Assembly: GCA_046329495.1 (NCBI GenBank)
Contig: JAXLUO010000001.1
Span: 62,001 to 126,000, forward strand
Length of the DNA: 64,000 bases
Source of the DNA: Bog-950 sp046329495
Lineage (GTDB): Bacteria; Bacteroidota; Bacteroidia; Chitinophagales; LD1
Direction: 5' to 3'
Made by a program: the position numbers and the translations under genes
In this document: positions 28,458 through 33,973 of the stretch, in pieces
Layout of the letters: each line of letters begins with the position of its first letter
How positions within the stretch are numbered: position 1 is the first letter of the stretch
Notes under the pieces: generated by a model
The model's input: only the letters and a program-made list of their open reading frames with translations
Databases searched by the model: none
What the model was told of the DNA's origin: nothing

Positions 28458-28583
28458 TCACCCAATTGGCTGAACATAGGGTGCACCGGCAACAGTAATA
28501 CTTACCTGTTGCGCATAATTTTCTGTTCCGGCCGCAGCATTCCTCATCGGCTTGGCTACAAAGAAGAGAAGCGGGAAAAACAC
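28458..28583 (-). CDS. Possible short secreted peptide (41 codons), unconfirmed
   Basis: A minus-strand frame from GTG at 28583 to TGA at 28458. It reads a hydrophobic leader V-F-F-P-L-L-F-F-V-A followed by a polar part ending V-S-I-T-V-A-G-A-P-Y-V-Q-P-I-G. The composition looks like a small exported peptide and the codon use is coherent. An overlapping longer frame (28402-28602) has an odd Cys-rich composition and runs through the terminator, so it is less likely. The frame is short, the start is GTG and in-frame stops sit just upstream, so a broken gene is possible. Confidence 0.22.
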   Translation of the reverse strand: MFFPLLFFVAKPMRNAAAGTENYAQQVSITVAGAPYVQPIG

Positions 28584-28627
28584 AAATAGTTTTCATCATC
28601 ACTTGCTATGGTATTTTTTAGAACAGT

Positions 28628-28951
28628 TTATTCAATCGGCCTACACCTATCTCCATAGGATAGCTCCATCTCATATTCCTCTTTCCCACAATATCGGTTG
28701 TCAACACCTATAAAGTAAGGACTCCAGAAAGAATCGGCAACCCCACAAGTGTATCCCTGATTAGCAAAAGAGGATAGGGTGTCTATTAAATCCACATAGT
28801 TATAAGTTATAAAATATGTCGTATCCGTAGTTCGAACACATTTTCCAGTGGCATATAGCGCTTCGCAGTGATAACAGGTCTTTTTACATGCAGCCAGGTT
28901 AACAATAAGCGTTAAAACAATTAAGGGGATAAGCAGGCGCCTTTTGTACAT
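28628..28951 (-). CDS. Cysteine-patterned small lipoprotein, array copy 1
   Basis: A 107-residue lipoprotein if begun at ATG 28951 (M-Y-K-R-R), 1 base after the stop of a decayed gene tail. The signal ends in a lipobox L-A-A-C-K-K. The mature part carries the array signature C-K-K-x-C-Y-x-C, then G-K-C-V-R-x-x-D-T-T-Y-F-I-T-Y-N-Y, G-Y-T-C and a terminal D-R-C-R-P, giving conserved cysteines that could pair. It is closest to copy 4 (30134-30457), sharing almost the same signal-peptide DNA. Function unknown; no named family recognised. Confidence 0.7.
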   Translation of the reverse strand: MYKRRLLIPLIVLTLIVNLAACKKTCYHCEALYATGKCVRTTDTTYFITYNYVDLIDTLSSFANQGYTCGVADSFWSPYFIGVDNRYCGKEEYEMELSYGDRCRPIE

Positions 28952-28952
28952 T

Positions 28953-29060
28953 TTATTTTTTCCGTGAGTTAATTTCATTTTTCATTTCGATAGCATAAAG
29001 CGTCAACTCCTCAATCTTCTGCACAAGCAAAACCATTTATATAGTTACATCCTTACCCCG
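28953..29060 (-). pseudogene. Decayed 3' end of a larger gene, remnant A
   Basis: Read on the minus strand, the last 26 codons give V-Q-K-I-E-E-L-T-L-Y-A-I-E-M-K-N and then TAA, one base before the lipoprotein ATG. This matches the intact-looking tail at 31843-32139 (L-Q-K-V-E-E-L-T-L-Y). Upstream the frame is broken by a TAA (just before 29036) and a short deletion relative to the other copies. Only a fragment remains. Confidence 0.65.
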
Positions 29061-29158
29061 GATCGCGCAAGACAAAGCTACAGACGAGCAGAAGCAGCTA
29101 ACAAAATGGTTTTTTTTGATTTCATATTTGTTCTTTGAAAAGATCACATAATTAAATC

Positions 29159-29479
29159 TTATTCTGGATTACACGAATCTCCCGCAGCTAAGGCAATTCT
29201 GTATAAGTCATCCTTACATATTGGGTTACCTACAAATGCAGAAGTCCAATAAAAACTTCCAGTATCACAACTATATCCATTGCCAGTATAATAGTTCAGG
29301 CTGTCCTGTAAATCGGTATAGTTATAAGTTAAAAAGTAAATCGTGTCCGCTGCTTTAACACATCTAATGGATGCATAAAGCACTTTGCAGTTATAGCAAC
29401 TTTTTTTGCATCCAATTTGAAGCTGACATATAATCAATATATAAAACATTAATACTACTGATCCGTTATTGCTTTTCAT
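29159..29479 (-). CDS. Cysteine-patterned small lipoprotein, array copy 2
   Basis: A 106-residue lipoprotein with signal and lipobox I-G-C-K-K. It has the array signature C-K-K-S-C-Y-N-C, then R-C-V-K-A-A-D-T-I-Y-F-L-T-Y-N-Y-T-D-L, G-Y-S-C-D, I-C-K-D-D and D-S-C-N-P at the end. Most similar to copy 3. No clear tail remnant lies directly upstream: the frame ending TAA before it reads E-M-Y-S-V-V-L-R-N, at best a very diverged relic. Function unknown. Confidence 0.7.
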   Translation of the reverse strand: MKSNNGSVVLMFYILIICQLQIGCKKSCYNCKVLYASIRCVKAADTIYFLTYNYTDLQDSLNYYTGNGYSCDTGSFYWTSAFVGNPICKDDLYRIALAAGDSCNPE

Positions 29480-29569
29480 ATATTTTTTTGATTTTAAATC
29501 TGTCTCTTCTTTCTTAAAGATGCCCGATCTTTTGAATTACGCAGCACTACCGAATACATCTCCGTAATA

Positions 29570-29890
29570 TTAGATTGGGGAACAGGAGTCTCCTATGAAC
29601 GTTACATTGTCATGATCGTCTTTTCCGCAAATAGGATTATCCACAAAAGCCGGATTCCATGTTTGACCAAGCGTGTCGCAAGCATATCCCTCAGACACAT
29701 AAAATCCGATTGTGTCCGCCATGTTTTTCACATTATACGTAATCACATATATCGTGTCAACACCCTTATAACACTTGAAATGAGAGGTCAGTGCTTTGCA
29801 ATTGTAACAACTTTTCTTGCATGCCATTTGAATTGTACATATAATACATACAATAATCATTCGCGTTAATGTTTTTTTATTAATTCCCAT
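29570..29890 (-). CDS. Cysteine-patterned small lipoprotein, array copy 3
   Basis: A 106-residue lipoprotein from ATG 29890 (M-G-I-N-K-K). Lipobox M-A-C-K-K, then C-K-K-S-C-Y-N-C, K-C-Y-K-G-V-D-T-I-Y-V-I-T-Y-N-V, G-Y-A-C-D, I-C-G-K-D-D and D-S-C-S-P. The longer frame opening at 29950 starts inside a decayed gene tail (T-L-Y-I-L-S-L-R) that is fused in frame to this gene, so the added 20 residues are not part of the lipoprotein. Function unknown. Confidence 0.7.
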   Translation of the reverse strand: MGINKKTLTRMIIVCIICTIQMACKKSCYNCKALTSHFKCYKGVDTIYVITYNVKNMADTIGFYVSEGYACDTLGQTWNPAFVDNPICGKDDHDNVTFIGDSCSPI

Positions 29891-30046
29891 ATCCCATTTT
29901 ATCGGTTTTAGATCTAAATCTTCCCTCAAGGATAAAATATAAAGTGTCAATTCCTCAATCTTCTATAAAAGCAAGGCGTTCATCTTGCCCAAATCCACGC
30001 CACTTTTCACTACATCCTCTGCGCTTGGCGTATTGGGCAGTAGTGC
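29891..30046 (-). pseudogene. Decayed 3' end of a larger gene, remnant B
   Basis: The minus strand reads L-P-N-T-P-S-A-E-D-V-V-K-S-G-V-D-L-G-K-M-N-A-L-L-L, an in-frame TAG where the other copies have the Gln codon CAG, then K-I-E-E-L-T-L-Y-I-L. It runs without a stop into the lipoprotein at 29890. It aligns codon by codon with 31843-32139, so it is a broken paralogue of the same tail. Confidence 0.75.
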
Positions 30047-30133
30047 TTTTCTCCAAATCGTCTTCGCCTTTCGTCTAACCTCGTCGGCAGGGCTTAAGGC
30101 TTTGCTATAGACGAGGACGAGCGGGTTCCTTCC

Positions 30134-30457
30134 TTACTCTACAGCAGCACATCGATTTCCGGATGCTATGAGTTCATCATAGTCCTTCTCTTTACAAACC
30201 CTGTTGTCCATACCTATAAAGTAATCTGTCCAAAATGTGTCGATGAGATCACAAGTATATCCCTGGTCATAAAGGGAAGTAAGCGTATCTTTTAAATCCG
30301 CATACTGATAAGTAATAAAATAGGTGGTATCCGAATTTCGAACACACCTCCCACTTCCATATAGCGATGCGCAGTGATAACAAGTCTTTTTACATGCAGC
30401 CAGGTTAACAATAAGCGTTAAAACAATTAAGGGAATATGTAAGCGTATTTTGTACAT
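30134..30457 (-). CDS. Cysteine-patterned small lipoprotein, array copy 4
   Basis: A 107-residue lipoprotein. The signal peptide and lipobox (L-A-A-C-K-K) are almost identical to copy 1, also at the DNA level. Array signature C-K-K-T-C-Y-H-C, G-R-C-V-R-N-S-D-T-T-Y-F-I-T-Y-Q-Y, G-Y-T-C-D, V-C-K-E-K and N-R-C-A-A. The ATG follows the stop of remnant C by one base, suggesting that it was once translationally coupled to the lost gene. Function unknown. Confidence 0.7.
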   Translation of the reverse strand: MYKIRLHIPLIVLTLIVNLAACKKTCYHCASLYGSGRCVRNSDTTYFITYQYADLKDTLTSLYDQGYTCDLIDTFWTDYFIGMDNRVCKEKDYDELIASGNRCAAVE

Positions 30458-30458
30458 A

Positions 30459-30560
30459 TCATTTTTTCAGTGTGTTAATATCATTTTTCATTTCGATAGC
30501 ATAAAGTGTCAACTCCTCAACCTTCTGCAAAAGCAAGCCATTTATATAGTTACATCCTTG
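30459..30560 (-). pseudogene. Decayed 3' end of a larger gene, remnant C
   Basis: The minus strand reads G-L-L-L-Q-K-V-E-E-L-T-L-Y-A-I-E-M-K-N-D, ending in TGA one base before the lipoprotein ATG. The upstream junction (TTTATATAGTTACATCCTT on the plus strand, about 30541-30559) is the same as in remnant A, so A and C descend from one already truncated copy. Confidence 0.65.
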
Positions 30561-30607
30561 CCTGCATCGCGCAAGATTAAGTTAAGGAAGAGGACAAGCG
30601 GGGAAAT

Positions 30608-31240
30608 TTACTCATATTCTATCCCCAATTCGCTCTTCACTAATTTCAATATCTCTACCATATCCCTTGCCTGCCAAAATTTATCCTGAAACTTCACCGG
30701 CAGGTGATAGTAATAAAATCGGTACTGCTGCATAGTGGCTACTTCTACGCTATAAGTAGTACCATCTGTCCATCCATCTACCAACCCCGGAATATCATTC
30801 ATGTTGGGTAAAGTAACCGTCTGCAAACCAAACAATTGCTTAAGGAAATCATCCCATCCGCTTTTGGGGCTTAGCAGTATACGGGTTTGCTTTTTTATTT
30901 CTTCAGTCCTCATATCACTATCCCATTCAACTTCCAGCATATAGCATGTTGCTGTCCAGGCTTTCTGTGCTCGCTTAATAATCACCAATTGGCGGAGACC
31001 TATTAATGAATAATCATACCATATCCGGATCTGCAAAGAGTCAAACCCATTTTGTAGAGAGTCTAATTTTAGCTGTTTGGCTTTTTGTTGCGCCAGGCTG
31101 TAGAAGAGGTCCGGTTCACCGTACTTGGATACAGGTATATCCCTCCTAAAAACAGCAATGTCATTACGGATTGGCGCTGAACAGGAAGCCAGCAATACTA
31201 AAATTAGTACGGCAAAATCAATCTGTTTATTTCTCTTCAC
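30608..31240 (-). CDS. Lipoprotein of the array region, unknown function
   Basis: A 210-residue lipoprotein when begun at GTG 31240, which gives a compact signal (K-R-N-K-Q-I-D-F-A-V-L) and lipobox L-L-A-S-C-S-A. The open frame continues upstream to 31285, but that would bury the signal 15 residues deep. The start overlaps the end of the preceding gene by 14 bp. The mature part is alpha/beta in character, with W-Y-D-Y-S-L-I-G-L-R and a P-G-L-V-D-G-W-T-D-G-T-T-Y loop; it lacks the cysteine pattern of its neighbours. No family recognised. Confidence 0.7.
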   Translation of the reverse strand: MKRNKQIDFAVLILVLLASCSAPIRNDIAVFRRDIPVSKYGEPDLFYSLAQQKAKQLKLDSLQNGFDSLQIRIWYDYSLIGLRQLVIIKRAQKAWTATCYMLEVEWDSDMRTEEIKKQTRILLSPKSGWDDFLKQLFGLQTVTLPNMNDIPGLVDGWTDGTTYSVEVATMQQYRFYYYHLPVKFQDKFWQARDMVEILKLVKSELGIEYE

Positions 31241-31523
31241 AATCTTTATAAGGCAGTTTACTTCCTCCTTCATTACAAATCTCAAAAGCTATAGGTAAGG
31301 TTTTATGTTCTTTATGATATGGTATATAACCAAGCTCTAATAAAGAATCTCCATAGATATGTCTTGGCCCATCTTCAATATACTGAACCTCTATAGTGTC
31401 TTGCCCTTTAACATAGTTGTATACCACTACATCTATAGAATGGCATTGCCAACAATGTTTCTTACAGCCGTAAATAAGGAACATAGACAAAGCAAGAAGC
31501 GGAATAAAAAGCTCTTTATTCAT
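31227..31523 (-). CDS. Cysteine-patterned small lipoprotein, array copy 5 (diverged)
   Basis: A 98-residue lipoprotein. Lipobox I-Y-G-C-K-K, then C-K-K-H-C-W-Q-C, the start of the array signature, and an acidic mature part (G-Q-D-T-I-E-V-Q-Y) ending with two further cysteines (E-I-C-N and K-D-C-E-E-K). The D-T-I-[EY]-x-x-x-Y element aligns with D-T-T-Y-F-I-T-Y of the other copies. It starts inside the stop of copy 6 (ATGA overlap at 31520-31523). Function unknown. Confidence 0.68.
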   Translation of the reverse strand: MNKELFIPLLALSMFLIYGCKKHCWQCHSIDVVVYNYVKGQDTIEVQYIEDGPRHIYGDSLLELGYIPYHKEHKTLPIAFEICNEGGSKLPYKDCEEK

Positions 31524-31846
31524 TTATTTTCTTTTGGTGTGCAGATAAAGCCCTGTGACTCCAGATACTTTATATCTCTCTTATCGGTTATATTTTCATA
31601 ACTAGTAGATGCCCCAACATAATTGGTCATTTCCATACACGTATACCCCAAACTTTCATAATACTCTTTTATCCGTTGGTTCTGATCATAATATCCCTTA
31701 GTTAAATAATATATGGTGTCTTCTCCAGGCTTTGTACACTGAACGTACTTTACATTATAATTATCACAGTTATAGTATCTCTTACAACTATTTAGCAATA
31801 AACTGATAAACAAAATACTGGCTATTTTTTGTGATTTATATCTCAT
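31520..31846 (-). CDS. Cysteine-patterned small lipoprotein, array copy 6
   Basis: A 108-residue lipoprotein. Lipobox L-N-S-C-K-R, then Y-Y-N-C-D-N-Y, V-Q-C-T-K-P-G-E-D-T-I-Y-Y-L-T-K-G-Y-Y, S-L-G-Y-T-C and a final F-I-C-T-P. The spacing follows the array family although sequence identity is low. Its ATG overlaps the TGA of the upstream broken gene (31843-31846), so it was translated in coupling with that gene. Function unknown. Confidence 0.7.
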   Translation of the reverse strand: MRYKSQKIASILFISLLLNSCKRYYNCDNYNVKYVQCTKPGEDTIYYLTKGYYDQNQRIKEYYESLGYTCMEMTNYVGASTSYENITDKRDIKYLESQGFICTPKENK

Positions 31847-32229
31847 TGTCCACGTTTTAATTCAAGTAGATACAATGTCAACTCCTCAACTTTCTGCAAA
31901 AAAATGGCATTCATCCTACCCAAATCTAACCCACTTTTCACTACATCCTCAGCCCTTGGCACTTCAGGCAGGTGGTGGTTTTCTTTTATATAATCTTCCA
32001 ACTCTTTAAAAGTAAGTAAATTATAATTGTCGTCAAATACACAATCGCTCCAGTCTGCGGTGGTTTTAACAGCTACCTTAACCCTTTCGGTCATTATACC
32101 TGTTTCAACATATAAACTATAATCTCCGGGCATGGCCATGGCAGAGGTGCTGTTTTTGCTAATACTCCCTTGCTGGTGTTATAGCTTCCCGCAACAATAA
32201 ACAGAGCAACGTCACCAACAAGTTCCTAT
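31843..32229 (-). pseudogene. Truncated and frameshifted tail of a large tail-fibre-like surface protein
   Basis: The longest intact frame (ATG 32139 to TGA 31843) reads M-P-G-D-Y-S-L-Y-V-E-T-G-I-M-T-E-R-V-K-V-A, then A-D-W-S-D-C-V-F-D, H-L-P-E-V-P, G-R-M-N-A and L-Q-K-V-E-E-L-T-L-Y. This is the typical C-terminal module of long Bacteroidota surface or tail-fibre-like proteins, ending in a short coiled coil. Homology continues upstream in another frame (V-A-L-F-I-V-A-G-S-Y-N-T-S-K) across a one-base shift at the CCC near 32167-32170, then meets a TAG at 32227-32229. The bulk of the gene is gone. Confidence 0.7.
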
Positions 32230-32408
32230 GCTGCGCAAAGACGATCCATCTAACCCAGCCCCCAACAACTAACCACAAACAACAAACGAACACTATTTAA
32301 CGAAATATTTTTTGAAACTTTTAATCTTTTATATTACCTTTACAACACCAAAACGGTCTTTGACATACCTGTGAAACACGCAACCACTATCCGGTAATTT
32401 TCTCTGCT

Positions 32409-32473
32409 GGGAATGATAGGGTTGATAGGCCTATGTCTGCACCCAATCAATTCCTATCATTCCCTATCAAACC
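32409..32473. repeat. Inverted repeat cluster built on GATAGG / CCTATC
   Basis: GGGAATGATAGG at 32409-32420 is the reverse complement of CCTATCATTCCC at 32452-32463. An adjacent GGGTTGATAGG mirrors CCTATCAAACCC with one extra base, but in swapped order. A further GATAGGG follows near 32494. It could form alternative hairpins. Confidence 0.55.
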
Positions 32474-32639
32474 CAATCCATTTTAACAAGTGTGATAGGG
32501 CTAATGATAATGCTGCAAGGAGCACCACCCCGGTTACCGGCCAAGTGCTGTCTGCTTTCTGATCTCTGCCCTCCATTTTAAGCACCCTCGTCTGTGTCCC
32601 CACAGACGGGCAAGAGTACCTAAGGAACAAGATCAGGCG

Positions 32640-33205
32640 CTGCATTTATCTTGGTCATCCGCTTTACAATCCTGTAAATCCCGGTCAAAAAGTGTAAAGG
32701 AGTGTAAAGTTCCTGGCGCTTAAGTCCGTCCAGTCATCGGATGACTTTTTGAGGCAAAGCCCCATCCTGTTCTGCAAAGGCACCTATTGTGAAAGAAGTC
32801 ATCCGATGACTAATGGCCGCTTTGTGTAAAAGGAACAGCTTCCTTAGCTCGCTTGCGCAATCCTGTCTGCTTTCTACCCTGCGCTACATTTATCCTGGTC
32901 ATCCTTTTACAATCCTGTAAATCCCGGTCAAAAAGTGTAAAGGAGTGTAAAGTTCCATAGCTCTGGGCACCGTCCAGTCATCGGATGACTTTTTGAGGCG
33001 AAGCTCCATCTTTCACTGTTAACCGACCTATTTCGGAAGAAGTCATCCGATGACTAATGGCCACTTTGAGTAAAAGGAACAGCTTCCTTAGCTCGCTCGC
33101 GCAATCCTGTCTGCTTTCTACCCTGCGCTACATTTATCCTGGTCATCCGCTTTACAATCCTGTAAATCCTGGTCAAAAAGTGTAAAGGAGTGTAAAGTTT
33201 CCTAC
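32640..33205. repeat. Tandem repeat, period about 244 bp, about 2.3 copies
   Basis: The landmark TTTATC(T/C)TGGTCATCC occurs at about 32645, 32889 and 33133, and GTCCAGTCATCGG at 32728 and 32972, in each case 244 bp apart. Each full unit holds TTTACAATCCTGTAAA, a GTGTAAAG-GA-GTGTAAAG direct repeat, the 15-bp palindrome AGTCATCGGATGACT and, about 60 bp later, its opposite-centre form AGTCATCCGATGACT. Confidence 0.85.
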
Positions 33206-33330
33206 CTTCTCTTCTTCGCGGCTTTGTGTGAAACCTTCAATTTCTTACCGTTTTAACACAAAAATCCATCATATGAGATTTTCTGTAACTTGTGCACAAG
33301 CAAAAAACCTGCACAAGCATGCACAAGCAC

Positions 33331-33339
33331 TGTGGATAA
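33331..33339 (-). promoter_or_regulatory. Isolated DnaA-box-like sequence
   Basis: TGTGGATAA is the exact reverse complement of the E. coli-type DnaA box TTATCCACA, next to GCACAAGC direct repeats (33301-33330). Only one exact box is seen, so it is not by itself evidence of an origin. Confidence 0.25.
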
Positions 33340-33569
33340 CCCTTGTAGCGCTAACCGTTTCCTGCTTTTAAACGACGATTCAAAAAGTTTACACATCATG
33401 TAACCTTTTGTAACCTTTTTGCTGATGGAAGCAGGCCTTAACCCCCAAATACCGCGGAAATCATAAAAATCACAGCAAATCGGCACCCTGCAAAGTGTAA
33501 ACTTTACATTTCAATGTAAACTTTTGTAAACCTTTTACGGAAGAGGAGAACTGTAAACAGTAGACCGGA

Positions 33570-33960
33570 AACCGTAAACTGTTCCGGCTGTTCAACTTTA
33601 AACTTCAAATTTTAAACTTGAACCTATCGAAACCGGTAAACAAAAATCTGTGATAATCCGTGTAATCTGCGGTGAACACTGTATTCGGCTGTTCAACTGA
33701 AAACTGTAGACCGAAAACAGTAAACTCTTTAAACCCTTCGCGTCTTCGTGGCAAGTATTTGTATTCAACTTCAAATTTTAAACTTAAAACCAATCGAAAC
33801 CGGCAAATAAAAATCTGTGATAATCCGTGTAATCTGCGGTGAATGTTGTATTCGGCTTTTCAACTGAAAACTGTAGACGGAAGACTGTAAACTCCTTAAA
33901 CCCTTCGTGTCTTGGTAACAAATAGTTGTATTCAACTTCAAATTTTAAACTTGAAACCCT
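33570..33960. repeat. Tandem repeat, period 167 bp, about 2.3 copies
   Basis: AAATCTGTGATAATCCG begins near 33644 and again 167 bp later; GTATTCGGCT at 33681 and 33848 shows the same spacing, and the block TTCAAATTTTAAACTTG recurs three times. Units also carry AACCCTTCG(C/T)GTCTT, a string like the CTTTGCGTCTTTGTGT dispersed repeats. The last partial unit ends directly at the serC promoter box. Confidence 0.85.
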
Positions 33961-33961
33961 G

Positions 33962-33969
33962 TATGTTTG
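33962..33969 (+). promoter_or_regulatory. Candidate -7 box of serC
   Basis: TATGTTTG matches TAnnTTTG exactly and ends 4 bp before the serC ATG, but no well-placed TTTG -33 element is evident in the repeat upstream. If used, the message would be leaderless. Confidence 0.3.
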
Positions 33970-33973
33970 CGCT

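Larger units (their letters stand above)
32230..33973. other. 1.7-kb gene-free region with several repeat families
   Basis: No convincing protein or RNA gene. It contains an A+T-rich segment (32280-32345), a GATAGG inverted-repeat cluster (32409-32473), a tandem repeat of period about 244 bp (32640-33205), a stretch dense in TTTACA/TGTAAA half-sites with one perfect DnaA-box-like TGTGGATAA (about 33331-33339), and a second tandem repeat of period 167 bp (33570-33960) ending at the serC promoter. Short open frames inside are repeat artefacts. Confidence 0.6.

Noticed and set aside
28402..28602. 66-codon Cys-rich minus-strand frame
   Set aside because: It runs through a strong terminator stem. 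The alternative frame in the same DNA gives a more natural peptide.
28628..32229. Integrated mobile element carrying the lipoprotein array
   Set aside because: No integrase, transposase, tRNA-bounded repeats or phage genes were found. The lower GC look alone is not enough.
32457..32645. 62-codon minus-strand frame with a hydrophobic stretch
   Set aside because: It lies in the repeat-rich non-coding region, has no family features and borders the 244-bp repeat. The hydrophobic run can arise by chance.
32640..33205. CRISPR array
   Set aside because: The period is about 244 bp with 2-3 copies and conserved spacers, which is not the short repeat/unique spacer pattern, and no cas genes are present.
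33253..33486. 77-codon minus-strand frame
   Set aside because: It crosses the TGTAAA-rich repeats and the DnaA-like box; no plausible signal or domain.
32230..33973. Chromosomal origin of replication
   Set aside because: Only one exact DnaA box and no dnaA or other origin-linked gene. Skew could not be computed. Kept only as a low-interest observation.
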